DNA of 64,000 nucleotides from an uncultured Lachnospiraceae bacterium (GCA_947177165.1 CAMWTP010000009.1:1-64000); one strand, 5' to 3'; shown: positions 35,347-44,874, numbered from the stretch's first letter. Notes: generated from the sequence alone by a model not told the origin. Made by a program: numbers and translations.

Positions 35347-36600
35347 ATGGAAGCAGAGAAAATAAAACATAAATATCTCGTATTTTTATATGTATTTTTA
35401 GGGTTTGCGATCGGGTTATTCTGTTGGGCAACTTACGCATATTACCAGAGTACTGTTCCTAGTACGATCAGCGTCAAGGCCGGTACAAGCGAGGAATTTA
35501 ATCTGCGCATTCCCGCATCCGGAATCCTCAGCACGGATTCTGAGACGATTCTGGCACTGAATCAGCCGCTCACGATTGTGGCAGGAGATACGACCAGCTC
35601 CTATCAGATGCGGCTGAAACTTTTTGGCTTTGTACCGCTGAAGGATGTGGATATACAGGTCATAGAGAATACAACCCTGACGCCTGTGGGCAGACCGATC
35701 GGCATCTATGTCAGGACACAGGGGGTACTGGTGGTAGATACTGGCAGTTTTGAGGGGGTGAACGGCGACAAATATGCGCCTTCCGATTACAAACTGCAGG
35801 CGGGGGATTATCTCACCGCAATGGACGGCGTGGCGATCAGTGACAAGAAACAGATCAGAGAGTATGTGGAAAAGGGAAACGGGGAAGAAATTATTTTTCA
35901 GGTCTCCAGAAAGGATGAGCTGATACAGGTAAAGATCAAGCCGGAAGCAGATGGGAACAATGTCTATAAGATGGGCGCATGGCTTAGGGACAGCGCACAA
36001 GGGATAGGGACGATGACATATATAGACGGTCAGAACCAGTTCGGCGCATTGGGACATGGCATCAATGACATGGATACAGGGGAGCTCCTGAAGCTTGGGA
36101 GCGGGCTGTTGTATCATACAGAGATAGTGGCTGTCAAGCGCGGCGAGAGGGGAAATCCCGGTGAACTGACAGGCGTGATTGAGTATAAACCAGACCAGGT
36201 GTCAGGGGTGATCGTGGACAACACAGTACAGGGGATCTATGGCGTGGCGAATGCAGAACTTCTGAGCGAATATACTGCCGGGCGGGAAGCGCTGCCCATC
36301 GCGCTAAAGCAGGAAGTAACTACTGGTTCGGCTCAGATCTTATGTACCATTGACGGGGAGGCGAAGTACTATGATGTGGAGATCACGAAACTCACGCCGG
36401 GGAAGGATGCAGTGAACCGTCAGATCTCTCTTGAGGTTACAGATACGGAATTGCTCTCTATAACGGGGGGAATCGTACAAGGCATGTCAGGAGCTCCGAT
36501 TGTCCAAAACGGCAGGTTTGTGGGCGCTGTCACACATGTACTCGTGCAGGATAGCACGAAAGGGTATGGAATATTTATTGAGGATATGCTGGGACATTAA
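35347..36600 (+). CDS. spoIVB: SpoIVB sporulation signalling peptidase (family S55)
   Basis: SpoIVB is secreted by the forespore into the intermembrane space and triggers processing of pro-sigma-K. The 417-aa protein has an N-terminal membrane anchor (YLVFLYVFLGFAIGLFCWAT), a PDZ domain (KLQAGDYLTAMDGVAISDKK) and the S55 protease domain. The catalytic His lies in ALGHGINDMDTG near residue 236 and the Ser in VQGMSGAPIVQNG near 380, close to the H236/S378 reported for B. subtilis. recN is not its direct neighbour and no spo0A follows. A perfect terminator ends the unit. Confidence 0.96.
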   Translation: MEAEKIKHKYLVFLYVFLGFAIGLFCWATYAYYQSTVPSTISVKAGTSEEFNLRIPASGILSTDSETILALNQPLTIVAGDTTSSYQMRLKLFGFVPLKDVDIQVIENTTLTPVGRPIGIYVRTQGVLVVDTGSFEGVNGDKYAPSDYKLQAGDYLTAMDGVAISDKKQIREYVEKGNGEEIIFQVSRKDELIQVKIKPEADGNNVYKMGAWLRDSAQGIGTMTYIDGQNQFGALGHGINDMDTGELLKLGSGLLYHTEIVAVKRGERGNPGELTGVIEYKPDQVSGVIVDNTVQGIYGVANAELLSEYTAGREALPIALKQEVTTGSAQILCTIDGEAKYYDVEITKLTPGKDAVNRQISLEVTDTELLSITGGIVQGMSGAPIVQNGRFVGAVTHVLVQDSTKGYGIFIEDMLGH

Positions 36601-36616
36601 TCAGTTGATTACTTAT

Positions 36617-36660
36617 AGAGCATAAAAGCGTTCATGTATATGTGAACGCTTTTATGCTCT
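36617..36660. terminator. Bidirectional terminator between spoIVB and the FliD-like gene
   Basis: Perfect 18-bp stem: AGAGCATAAAAGCGTTCA at 36617-36634 and its complement at 36643-36660, loop of 8 nt. It lies between convergent genes and can serve both. Confidence 0.88.
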
Positions 36661-36675
36661 AGCTCATAGTCCGCA

Positions 36676-37668
36676 TTATATCTGTGTGTTAATAATCGAT
36701 ACACCGAGTTTGTCGGGCTGTACAATATCGTTGAAGATATTTTTGCAATACGCTGAGACTGCATTTCCGAACGCGGCATTTTGACCAAATAACTCGTTGT
36801 AGGCGTTCTGGAAATCAGGGGTGGTCATATCAATACTGTCGGCATCAAATATCATTTTTTCCTGTTGGCTGTCAAAGGTAAGTCCGAGTTTTGCAAGTTT
36901 ATCCTTGTGATCGAGACACAGCTGGTTAAGTTTGTCTATATTTTCACTTTCGTTCGTGCTGTCTGTGCGATAAACCAACTGGGCAAAAGATGATAGCAGT
37001 ATTCCCAGATCCCGGATCGTGTCACTGTCTAACCTGCCGGACTGGACAAGCGTGTCACATGATTTTATGGTTGATGTAGCCTGTCCTGCCAGTGTCATAT
37101 AGTCCGCCAGTATCATATCCGCTTCTTCATACTTCTGGGTCTGGCTTACGCGATATTCGCTAATGTTGTACTGTGCGTCACTTGCGGTTTCATCCACTTT
37201 GCGCATGATCTTGTCTGCCTGTCCGATGAAAGAATCGTGGCCGGAGAAAAGGGCATTGATGGTCTTGTCAGAGGCATCTGCGAAAGTTTTACTGTCAAAC
37301 GAATATTTGCCGCTGACTTTCTCGACACCGATTTTTTTCAGATTCGTCTCGTTGTCAGAGAACAATTTTTCAAGCTTTGAGAGCTGTTTCTGCACATCCT
37401 TATCCGTCACTTTGTCGGAGCTGCTCTTCATATTATTATAAGATTTTATCAGATCCTCGACCTGGCTCTCAAGCAAATCTCTTGAGATTCCGCCAGAAGA
37501 ATAGCGCTTTAATTTTTTGACGCTTTTTTTGAACGCTTCCGCTTTGTCCTGGAGCTTTTCAATGTTGGCATCTGCTTCCGTTATCTTTTTGGTGATGGAG
37601 TGTGTATAGGAATAATTGTTTTGCCTGATTTGGTTGATTAGGTCTGTCGGTTTATATTGAATGGTCAT
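36676..37668 (-). CDS. FliD-like filament-cap-related protein, probably flagellar
   Basis: This encodes 330 aa, mostly helical with coiled-coil segments (KKITEADANIEKLQDKAEAF). Two segments follow the FliD_C pattern of a Gly-x-start strand then Asp/Leu helix: KIGVEKVSGKYSFDSKTFAD near residue 125 and KLGLTFDSQQEKMIFDADSI near 270. It has no signal peptide, as for FliD and flagellin. The start at 37668 is set by GGAGGG at seven bases; an upstream ATG lies inside that site. A sigma-28 type promoter precedes it. It may be a truncated or divergent FliD paralogue or a regulator of filament assembly. No other flagellar gene is in the window. Confidence 0.7.
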   Translation of the reverse strand: MTIQYKPTDLINQIRQNNYSYTHSITKKITEADANIEKLQDKAEAFKKSVKKLKRYSSGGISRDLLESQVEDLIKSYNNMKSSSDKVTDKDVQKQLSKLEKLFSDNETNLKKIGVEKVSGKYSFDSKTFADASDKTINALFSGHDSFIGQADKIMRKVDETASDAQYNISEYRVSQTQKYEEADMILADYMTLAGQATSTIKSCDTLVQSGRLDSDTIRDLGILLSSFAQLVYRTDSTNESENIDKLNQLCLDHKDKLAKLGLTFDSQQEKMIFDADSIDMTTPDFQNAYNELFGQNAAFGNAVSAYCKNIFNDIVQPDKLGVSIINTQI

Positions 37669-37699
37669 AGAAAATCCCTCCAAAGTTAATATATTAATG

Positions 37700-37727
37700 T
37701 TATCGGCAGATTTATGCTGAAGTTAAA
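37700..37727 (-). promoter_or_regulatory. Sigma-28 (SigD/FliA) type promoter
   Basis: On the minus strand TTAA (37726-37723), 15 bp, then GCCGATAA (37707-37700), which is the exact sigma-28 -10 box. It lies 32 bp upstream of the start of the FliD-like gene, so that gene should be co-expressed with late flagellar genes. Confidence 0.75.
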
Positions 37728-37776
37728 GGGATGTCGGCAATAAAATAATTTTTCAGTAGCAATTCTTGCGAGTATA

Positions 37777-37785
37777 TGGTACACT
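37777..37785 (+). promoter_or_regulatory. Possible extended -10 promoter for potABCD
   Basis: TGG-TACACT forms an extended -10 box about 110 bp upstream of potA. The remaining leader (37786-37895) holds no obvious riboswitch. Confidence 0.4.
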
Positions 37786-37895
37786 ACAAAGTGATGCATT
37801 AGCGTTACACTTTAAAAGATAATGAGCGATGGCTATATGTACTGCAAGGGCATAGACATTGCAGGCAGGAGTTTACGAAATGAGGAGGACAGGCG

Positions 37896-39329
37896 TTGGG
37901 CGAAAATATTATCGAATTAAAGCATATCAGCCGTACTTTTGACGACGGCTTTCGTGTGGTTGACGATTTCAACCTTACAGTACAGAGAGGTGAGTTTGTC
38001 ACATTTCTCGGACCCTCGGGGTGTGGAAAGACGACAACGCTGCGCATGATTGCGGGTTTTGATAAGCCGACAGAGGGCGAGCTGCTGTTAAACGGTGAGG
38101 ATATTCGGGATTTGCCGCCCAATAAACGTCCTATCAATACAGTGTTTCAGAGATACGCGCTTTTTCCTCACCTGAATGTATTTGAAAATGTCGCCTTCGG
38201 GCTGAAATTAAAGAAGCTTCCGAAAGCGGAGATTGTAAAGAAGGTCAAGAAAGCGCTGGAGATGGTGGACCTTGAGGATTTTGAGGACAGGAGAATACAG
38301 ACGCTCTCGGGCGGTCAGCAGCAGCGTATCGCCATCGCGCGGGCAATCGTCAATGAGCCGGAAATCCTGCTGTTGGATGAACCGCTGGGCGCACTGGACC
38401 TGAAGATGCGCAAAGAGATGCAGCTTGAGCTGAAGGGCATGCACGAGAAGCTGGGGATCACGTTTATCTATGTGACGCACGACCAGGAGGAAGCGCTCAC
38501 GATGTCTGACAAGATTGTCGTGATGTCAGAGGGAAAAATCCAGCAGATCGGCACGCCGGAGGATATCTACAACGAGCCAAAGAACGCTTTTGTCGCCGAT
38601 TTTATCGGGGAGAGCAATATTTTTACTGGTATAATGACGGGGAAATACAGAGTGCGGTTCTGTGGGGCAGAGTTTGAATGCGTGGACGATGTCGAACATG
38701 GCACAATGATTGATGCGGTGGTGAGGCCGGAGGACGTGACGATCACGGCGCCGGATCAGGGAATTATCAAGGGGATTGTGACTTCCGTCATCTTTAAGGG
38801 CGTGCACTATGAGATTGCAGTGCAGTCCGGCAAGAATGAGATCGTGGTGCAGTCCACCAGAAAGACGGAGTTAAATGCCCTGGTGGGACTGTATATCGAG
38901 CCGGAAGGGATTCACATCATGCTGGCGGAGAACAGGATCAACCGCATCGAATCCGGGTTGGACAAGGACTACAGGCTTGCGTTTCTCGGGGGTATGCTTG
39001 ACTGTGACCTGACTGCCCTGATACCGGGCTCCGCATTCAGCGCAGACGGCGCACTTGTGGACGCACATGGCGATATGATTGAGCCGGACCGGATCAAGGT
39101 GATTGTGTCTGTCAATCCGGATGACATCACAATGAGTGATGACAAGGAGGCGGGGATTCTCCGGGGACACATCATCAATCTGATCTATAAGGGCGATCAC
39201 TACAGCTATGTCGTGCGGACGGAGGAGGACGAGGATTTTATCGTTTCCGACGAGTATTTGTGGAACATGGATGACTACGTGAGTCTGTTGATTCCAAAGG
39301 ATAAGTTTCATTATGCCATCAAGAAATAG
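37896..39329 (+). CDS. potA: Spermidine/putrescine ABC transporter ATPase PotA, extended
   Basis: PotA powers polyamine import. The ATPase domain has Walker A FLGPSGCGKTTTLRM near residue 40, signature LSGGQQQR near 137 and Walker B LLLDEPLGALD near 160. The protein is 477 aa, about 110 more than usual. After a first TOBE domain (AVVRPEDVTITAPDQGIIKG) there is a second, similar one (VSVNPDDITMSDDKEAGILR) ending at the C-terminus. TOBE domains bind or gate the transported ligand, so the duplication may alter regulation. The start is TTG 37896 with GAGGAGG upstream. It is the first gene of potABCD. Confidence 0.93.
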   Translation: MGENIIELKHISRTFDDGFRVVDDFNLTVQRGEFVTFLGPSGCGKTTTLRMIAGFDKPTEGELLLNGEDIRDLPPNKRPINTVFQRYALFPHLNVFENVAFGLKLKKLPKAEIVKKVKKALEMVDLEDFEDRRIQTLSGGQQQRIAIARAIVNEPEILLLDEPLGALDLKMRKEMQLELKGMHEKLGITFIYVTHDQEEALTMSDKIVVMSEGKIQQIGTPEDIYNEPKNAFVADFIGESNIFTGIMTGKYRVRFCGAEFECVDDVEHGTMIDAVVRPEDVTITAPDQGIIKGIVTSVIFKGVHYEIAVQSGKNEIVVQSTRKTELNALVGLYIEPEGIHIMLAENRINRIESGLDKDYRLAFLGGMLDCDLTALIPGSAFSADGALVDAHGDMIEPDRIKVIVSVNPDDITMSDDKEAGILRGHIINLIYKGDHYSYVVRTEEDEDFIVSDEYLWNMDDYVSLLIPKDKFHYAIKK

Positions 39330-39355
39330 CTGGCATAACTGAATGGAGGTTGCGG

Positions 39356-40159
39356 ATGAACAAATTTCGTTTTCAGAGGTCGCAGCTGTGCATACCGTAC
39401 GGTTTGTTTCTGGTATGTTTTGTGATGGCGCCTTTGATCGTGATTATATACTATGCATTTACGAACGGGGAAGGGCAGTTTACGCTGGAAAATCTGATGG
39501 GATTTTTTTCAAGTCCCAATACGATCGGGACGCTGGCTTACAGTCTTGGCATTGCGGTGGCCACCACCTGTATCTGCCTGCTGCTGGCGTATCCGATCGC
39601 ATATATACTGGCGAGAAGCAGCATGAAACACAAATCCGTGGTTCTGATGATTTTTGTTATGCCGATGTGGATTAACTTTACGCTTAGAATCACGGCCCTC
39701 AAGGAAATCCTGACCATGATCGAGGGAAATCTCGCCTATCACCCGTTTTTGAACACGCTGGTTGGTATGACGTATGATTTCCTGCCGTTTATGATACTTC
39801 CTATCTATACAACGCTGCTGAAGCTCGACGGAAGTCTTCTGGAGGCGGCGGCAGATCTTGGAGCGGACACGGTTCAGACATTTCTGAAGGTGACACTTCC
39901 GCTGTCTGTTCCGGGGATTATCAGCGGGATTGTGATGGTGTTTCTGCCGTCCATGACCAACTATGTCGTGCTCGATATGCTCTACAACAGCACGTATATC
40001 ATGGGAAGTCTGATCGGAGCGTATTTCAGTGCCTACGACTGGCACAACGGCTCGATGATCGCGCTGATCCTGCTGGTGATCATTCTTGTGTTTACCCTGG
40101 TTACGAACCGCTATGCAGATGAGGATGCAGGCAGCAGCAGGGGAGGTGTACTCGGATGA
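39356..40159 (+). CDS. potB: Spermidine/putrescine ABC transporter permease PotB
   Basis: One of the two membrane subunits of the importer. The 267-aa protein has six hydrophobic segments and the ATPase-contact EAA loop (SLLEAAADLGADTVQTFLKV). A frame opens at TTG 39350, but the ATG at 39356 has GGAGG six bases upstream. It lies 26 bp after potA and overlaps potC by 4 bp (ATGA). Confidence 0.94.
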   Translation: MNKFRFQRSQLCIPYGLFLVCFVMAPLIVIIYYAFTNGEGQFTLENLMGFFSSPNTIGTLAYSLGIAVATTCICLLLAYPIAYILARSSMKHKSVVLMIFVMPMWINFTLRITALKEILTMIEGNLAYHPFLNTLVGMTYDFLPFMILPIYTTLLKLDGSLLEAAADLGADTVQTFLKVTLPLSVPGIISGIVMVFLPSMTNYVVLDMLYNSTYIMGSLIGAYFSAYDWHNGSMIALILLVIILVFTLVTNRYADEDAGSSRGGVLG

Positions 40160-40983
40160 TGAAAAAGTTTTTCTCCAGGGCTTTTCTGGCGGTGATGGTG
40201 ATACTGCTGTACCTGCCAATCTTTGTGCTGGCAGTATATAGTTTTACGGACTCTGCGAACATTGGAGCGATTCATGGTTTTTCGCTGAGAAATTATGAGA
40301 CGCTGTTTACCAAGCCTGATCTGCGGGCGATGATTTTTGGAACGCTTGTTCTTGCAATCGGTTCCGCCTTTGTGTCAACGGTGCTGGGAACGTTTGGCGC
40401 TGTGGGCGTCTTTTATTCGGGTCGGTTTGGAAATATGGTAGTGGGCTCATTGAATCAGGTGCCTGTCGTAAACGCAGAGGTGGTGACTGCGTTCTCACTC
40501 TGCATCCTCCTGATCGGGGTGTGCGGTGTGGATAAGAGCAGTTATATTTCATTATTAATCGGTCATGTGGTGTTGGAAGCGCCCTTTGTGTATCTGTCTG
40601 TGGTGCCAAAACTGAAGCAGATGGATAACAGCCTCTATGAGGCGGCGCTCGACCTGGGGGCTTCTCCAGCGATGGCGCTGCGGCGTGTGGTGTTTCCGCA
40701 GATTTTTCCGGGCGTTGTCTCAGGATTTGCGCTGGCGGTTACGCTGTCGCTTGATGATTATTTTATCACAAGCTACACGAAACCTGCGACTTTTGATACG
40801 ATCAGCACTTATGTGGTCAATGCGACAAGAGGTTCCCAGACAGAGATTAAGACGGCGTTGTGGGCGCTCTCCACGATCATCTTTGTGGTGGTTGTGCTGA
40901 TGGTAATGATGATGAATATGAGTGGAAATAAAAATGACAAAAATCAAAAGAGGGCAGGTGCAGACAGTGAGAAGAATCGATAG
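40156..40983 (+). CDS. potC: Spermidine/putrescine ABC transporter permease PotC
   Basis: The second permease subunit, 275 aa, six membrane segments and the EAA loop NSLYEAALDLGASPAMALRR. It is a paralogue of PotB. It starts in the potB stop codon and its 3' end overlaps the start of potD, so the operon is fully coupled. The C-terminal tail is polar and Lys-rich. Confidence 0.94.
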   Translation: MMKKFFSRAFLAVMVILLYLPIFVLAVYSFTDSANIGAIHGFSLRNYETLFTKPDLRAMIFGTLVLAIGSAFVSTVLGTFGAVGVFYSGRFGNMVVGSLNQVPVVNAEVVTAFSLCILLIGVCGVDKSSYISLLIGHVVLEAPFVYLSVVPKLKQMDNSLYEAALDLGASPAMALRRVVFPQIFPGVVSGFALAVTLSLDDYFITSYTKPATFDTISTYVVNATRGSQTEIKTALWALSTIIFVVVVLMVMMMNMSGNKNDKNQKRAGADSEKNR

Positions 40984-42457
40984 TACAGCGCTTGGACTTG
41001 CTGTGTCCGGCGCGTTTGTGGTATGCGGCTTTGCCGGGCAGACAGCTTTTGCCAAAGAGGAGCCTGTCGTATTGCGTGTGTGCAGCTGGGAGGAGTATAT
41101 CGATCTTGGAGAGTGGGATGAGGAGGAAGCGATTGCACTTGACAACGGCGCTGTGATCTTCGGGGAGCGCCCGCTCTATGAAGAATTTGAAGACTGGTAC
41201 AGAGAGATGTACGGCAGGGAAGTGCGGGTAGAGTACTCCTGCTTCGGTACCAATGAGGATCTATATAATCAGCTGAATATGGGGGATACGTATGATCTGG
41301 TGTGTCCCTCGGAGTATATGATCATGAAGCTGATGGCGGAGGACAGGCTTCTGCCGTACTCGGATGGTTTTTATGACACGCAGAATGTCAATAATTTCTA
41401 TATTAATAACGTCTCACCCTTTATACAGGAGACGCTGGAGCAGAATGAAATCGGCGGTGAGAGCTGGAGTAAGTATGCCGCAGGATATATGTGGGGGATT
41501 ACAGGCGTTTTATACAATCCGGAGCTTGTCACAGAGGAGGAGGCATCGACATGGGCAATTTTTGGAAATCCCAAGTTTAACAGGCAGGTCACATTGAAGG
41601 ACAATGTGCGTGACTCCTATTTTGCCGCACTTGGAATTCTGAAGGCTGACGAGCTGATGGACGGGAATTTTATCCGTTCCGCAGATTACCATGAGCGTCT
41701 GGCGGATGTGATGAATGACGTGAATCCCGAGACGATTGCACAGGCGCAGGAGCTTTTGGACGAGCTGATGGACAATGTGTATTCCCTCGAGACAGACAGC
41801 GGGAAGGCGGATATGATAACGGGTAAGATTGTGGCGAATTACCAGTGGTCGGGCGATGCGGTTTACGCGATGGACCAGGCAGACGAGGATGATTTTGAGC
41901 TGCGGTTTGCGGTGCCCAGAGAGAGCACGAATCTCTGGTTTGACGGCTGGGTGATGTTAAAGAGCGGCATTGATGGCAATGCGGACAGACAGCACGCGGC
42001 GGAGGCGTTTGTCAATTTTGTGTCAAGGACGGACAATGCTGTCAGAAATATGTATTATATCGGCTATACTTCGTCCATTGCAGGAAACGAAAATGATGAT
42101 ACCATGTATGAATACCTGAACTGGTGCTACGGCGCTGACGAGGAGGACGGGGACATCATGGAGTATCCTGTGGGCTATTTTTTCAGCGGAGACAACAGCG
42201 ATGAGAATTACATCGTGCAGACGACGCGCAGCCAGATGGGCAGACAGCTCTACAGTCAGTATCCGCCGGAGGATGTCATGGAAAGGACAGCGATCATGCG
42301 GTATTTTGACGCGGACGCGAACAGGGCGATTAATCAGATGTGGATCAATGTCAGATGTTTTGACATCTACGATGTGCCGACCGGTGTCTGGGTGGCACTG
42401 CTGGCAGGGCTGCTTGTACTGATCTGGATGGGATATAGAAAGAGTAAAAGGAGATGA
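40967..42457 (+). CDS. potD: Polyamine ABC transporter binding protein PotD with C-terminal membrane anchor
   Basis: This is the extracytoplasmic polyamine-binding subunit. A signal peptide (STALGLAVSGAFVVCGFAGQ, ending TAFA) is followed by the binding-protein fold, recognisable from VLRVCSWEEYIDLGEW, YDLVCPSEYMIMKLMAEDRL and YAAGYMWGITGVLYNP. There is no lipobox. Instead the C-terminus has a membrane helix (VWVALLAGLLVLIWMGY) and a basic RKSKRR tail, a type I anchor. GTG 40967 is chosen because the signal peptide begins there; the frame extends to GTG 40922. About 497 aa, against about 350 for PotD of E. coli. It overlaps potC. Confidence 0.9.
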   Translation: MRRIDSTALGLAVSGAFVVCGFAGQTAFAKEEPVVLRVCSWEEYIDLGEWDEEEAIALDNGAVIFGERPLYEEFEDWYREMYGREVRVEYSCFGTNEDLYNQLNMGDTYDLVCPSEYMIMKLMAEDRLLPYSDGFYDTQNVNNFYINNVSPFIQETLEQNEIGGESWSKYAAGYMWGITGVLYNPELVTEEEASTWAIFGNPKFNRQVTLKDNVRDSYFAALGILKADELMDGNFIRSADYHERLADVMNDVNPETIAQAQELLDELMDNVYSLETDSGKADMITGKIVANYQWSGDAVYAMDQADEDDFELRFAVPRESTNLWFDGWVMLKSGIDGNADRQHAAEAFVNFVSRTDNAVRNMYYIGYTSSIAGNENDDTMYEYLNWCYGADEEDGDIMEYPVGYFFSGDNSDENYIVQTTRSQMGRQLYSQYPPEDVMERTAIMRYFDADANRAINQMWINVRCFDIYDVPTGVWVALLAGLLVLIWMGYRKSKRR

Positions 42458-42463
42458 GTTATT

Positions 42464-44281
42464 ATGTCAGATTTTGATCAAAGTAAAATCAGAAATTTCT
42501 GCATTGTGGCGCATATCGATCACGGCAAGTCCACACTTGCGGACAGAATCATAGAGAAAACGGGACTCCTGACGAGCCGTGAGATGCAGGACCAGATCCT
42601 CGACAACATGGAACTGGAGCGGGAGCGCGGCATTACAATCAAGGCGCAGACCGTCCGCACTGTGTACAAAGCACAGGATGGTGATGAATACATTTTTAAT
42701 CTGATCGACACACCAGGACACGTTGACTTTAATTATGAAGTGAGCCGCGCGCTGGCAGCCTGCGACGGGGCAATTCTCGTGGTTGACGCAGCGCAGGGGA
42801 TTGAGGCGCAGACACTTGCAAACGTGTATCTGGCACTGGATCATGACCTCGATGTGTTTCCCGTCATCAATAAGATCGACCTCCCGAGTGCACGGCCTGA
42901 CTGGGTGAAAAATGAGATCGAGGACGTCATCGGCATTGAGGCGCAGGACGCGCCGCTGATCTCGGCAAAAAACGGTGTCGGAATCGAGGAAGTGCTGGAG
43001 GCAATTATCGCAAAGATACCAGCTCCCCGGGGGAATGCGGACAATCCGCTGCAGGCGCTGATCTTTGACTCTGTCTATGATTCCTATAAAGGGGTGATCG
43101 TATTCTGCCGTATCATGGAAGGAAAGGTTTCCAAGGGGACAAAGATTAAGATGATGGCGACAGGTGCATCCTTTGACGTGGTGGAGGTAGGATATTTCGG
43201 GGCTGGACAGTTTATCCCGTGTGATGAGCTGTCGGCTGGTATGGTTGGATATCTGACAGCATCGATCAAAAATGTGAAGGACACCGCAGTCGGGGATACG
43301 GTCACGGATGCGAATCATCCCTGCGCCGAGCCGCTTCCGGGATACAAAAAGGTGCAGTCGATGGTCTACTGCGGGCTATATCCTGCTGACGGCGCAAAAT
43401 ATCCTGATCTGAGAGATGCGCTGGAAAAGCTGCAGTTGAATGACGCGTCGCTTTTTTATGAGCCGGAGACCTCTGTCGCGCTGGGATTTGGCTTTCGGTG
43501 CGGCTTTTTGGGACTGCTGCATCTCGAGATTATTCAGGAGCGGCTGGAGCGTGAGTACAATCTTGACCTTGTGACGACAGCGCCGGGTGTAGTATACAGA
43601 GTTTACAAGACAAACGGTGATATGGTCGAACTGACGAATCCCTCCAATCTGCCTGACCCGTCAGAGATTGACTATATGGAGGAGCCGATTGTCAGTGCCG
43701 AGATCATGGTGACAACAGAGTTTATCGGTTCCATTATGGAGCTCTGTCAGGAGCGGCGCGGGCGTTATCTTGGCATGGAATATGTGGAGGAGACCCGTGC
43801 ATTGCTGAAATATGAGCTTCCGTTGAATGAGATTATCTACGATTTCTTTGATGCGCTCAAGTCGCGCTCAAGGGGATATGCCTCATTTGATTATGACGTG
43901 AAGGGATATGAGCAGTCCGAGCTTGTCAAGCTTGACATTCTCATCAACAGGGAGGAGGTCGATGCTTTGTCTTTTATTGTGCACAAAGAGTCTGCCTATG
44001 ACAGGGGCAGGAGGATGTGCGAGAAGCTCAAGGATGAGATACCGAGGCATCTTTTTGAGATACCGATACAGGCGGCTGTGGGCGGCAAGATCATCGCCAG
44101 AGAGACAGTAAAGGCGATGCGCAAGGATGTTCTTGCCAAGTGTTACGGCGGAGATATCACGCGCAAAAAGAAGCTTCTTGAAAAACAGAAGGAGGGCAAG
44201 AAGCGTATGCGTCAGGTGGGCAGTGTGGAGATACCGCAGAAAGCGTTCATGTCGGTACTGAAGCTTGACGATTCGAGATAA
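42464..44281 (+). CDS. lepA: Elongation factor 4 (LepA)
   Basis: LepA is a ribosome-associated GTPase. The 605-aa protein has G1 [15 protein letters not shown]2 RGITIKAQ, G3 [13 protein letters not shown]4 [10 protein letters not shown] and the LepA-specific C-terminal domain ([20 protein letters not shown]). AAAGGAG precedes the ATG. In many Firmicutes hemW lies next to it; here hemW is 18.8 kb away beyond an accessory block. Confidence 0.98.
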   Translation: MSDFDQSKIRNFCIVAHIDHGKSTLADRIIEKTGLLTSREMQDQILDNMELERERGITIKAQTVRTVYKAQDGDEYIFNLIDTPGHVDFNYEVSRALAACDGAILVVDAAQGIEAQTLANVYLALDHDLDVFPVINKIDLPSARPDWVKNEIEDVIGIEAQDAPLISAKNGVGIEEVLEAIIAKIPAPRGNADNPLQALIFDSVYDSYKGVIVFCRIMEGKVSKGTKIKMMATGASFDVVEVGYFGAGQFIPCDELSAGMVGYLTASIKNVKDTAVGDTVTDANHPCAEPLPGYKKVQSMVYCGLYPADGAKYPDLRDALEKLQLNDASLFYEPETSVALGFGFRCGFLGLLHLEIIQERLEREYNLDLVTTAPGVVYRVYKTNGDMVELTNPSNLPDPSEIDYMEEPIVSAEIMVTTEFIGSIMELCQERRGRYLGMEYVEETRALLKYELPLNEIIYDFFDALKSRSRGYASFDYDVKGYEQSELVKLDILINREEVDALSFIVHKESAYDRGRRMCEKLKDEIPRHLFEIPIQAAVGGKIIARETVKAMRKDVLAKCYGGDITRKKKLLEKQKEGKKRMRQVGSVEIPQKAFMSVLKLDDSR

Positions 44282-44305
44282 GTTATGGGAATATTGAGAA
44301 TTAAG

Positions 44306-44336
44306 GAGAGGAAAATAGCCAGACTATTTCCTTTCC
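44306..44336. terminator. Terminator between lepA and the convergent XRE gene
   Basis: GGAAAATAG (44310-44318) and CTATTTCC (44324-44331) form a stem with one bulge and a 5-nt loop, extended by outer GGAG/CTCC pairing. It overlaps the XRE stop codon and probably acts in both directions. Confidence 0.55.
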
Positions 44337-44716
44337 TCCAGCTCGCGTATGCGGGCTTCTTTTTTTTGTTGTTCCTCGGAGCGAACCGTTTCCCTCTCTA
44401 AAATGATATCGACGGTTTCCCGGCCATGTTCATCAAGATTGCGGTATTTTTGTATATGCTGCTGTTCACTGTATGAGAGCATCATCTCCGAATCGGGATA
44501 TACACCGTAGATGTCATTGATCGAGACGTGAAGCGTCCGGCAGACTTCGAAAAGGATATCGATTGTCGGACAGTTGGCGCCCTGCTCCCAATTGGATATG
44601 CGGGAGGGGGTGATTCCCAACTGCTGTGCCAGCTCTCTTTGGGAGAAACCGGCATTTTCCCGGTATTTTGTTATATTTCTTGATATATTTTTCTTGATGT
44701 CGTCACTGGAAATCAT
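44324..44716 (-). CDS. XRE-family transcriptional regulator
   Basis: A 130-aa cytoplasmic repressor-like protein. The N-terminal helix-turn-helix is classical (FSQRELAQQLGITPSRISNW, then EQGANCPTIDILFEVCRTLH). The C-terminal half is a charged helical tail (YSEQQHIQKYRNLDEHGRET) typical of small Lachnospiraceae XRE proteins. It is divergent from a second small HTH gene, with repeated ACAGAAAATCTGT-type sites between them, and is probably autoregulatory. It may control the secreted-protein and glycan genes to its right; this is inference. Confidence 0.88.
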   Translation of the reverse strand: MISSDDIKKNISRNITKYRENAGFSQRELAQQLGITPSRISNWEQGANCPTIDILFEVCRTLHVSINDIYGVYPDSEMMLSYSEQQHIQKYRNLDEHGRETVDIILERETVRSEEQQKKEARIRELEERK

Positions 44717-44771
44717 TGTGTCTCCTATTCCATTTCTTGATTTTCAAAATTTTTCATAAAATGAATGTATC

Positions 44772-44874
44772 ACAGTAGTTCTGTAAAATCAATAAAAAAA
44801 TACAGAATCACAGCCAAAACTATTGACAATATACAGAAAAACTGTTAATATATGGAAATGTACAGAAAATCTGT
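44772..44874. promoter_or_regulatory. Divergent promoter region with repeated XRE operators
   Basis: The plus-strand promoter is TTGACA (44823-44828), 17 bp, TAATAT (44846-44851). Three 13-bp dyads of the form ACAG-N5-CTGT are present: ACAGTAGTTCTGT at 44772-44784, ACAGAAAAACTGT at 44833-44845 (filling the promoter spacer) and ACAGAAAATCTGT at 44862-44874. Further half-sites lie at 44802 and 44883-44896. Binding at the middle site would block RNA polymerase directly. Confidence 0.7.

Noticed and set aside
37786..37895. Riboswitch upstream of potABCD
   Set aside because: The leader is short and shows no recognisable aptamer or terminator hairpin.
42467..43318. 283-aa open frame antisense to lepA
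   Set aside because: LepA GTPase motifs lie in the sense frame; the antisense frame has no support.
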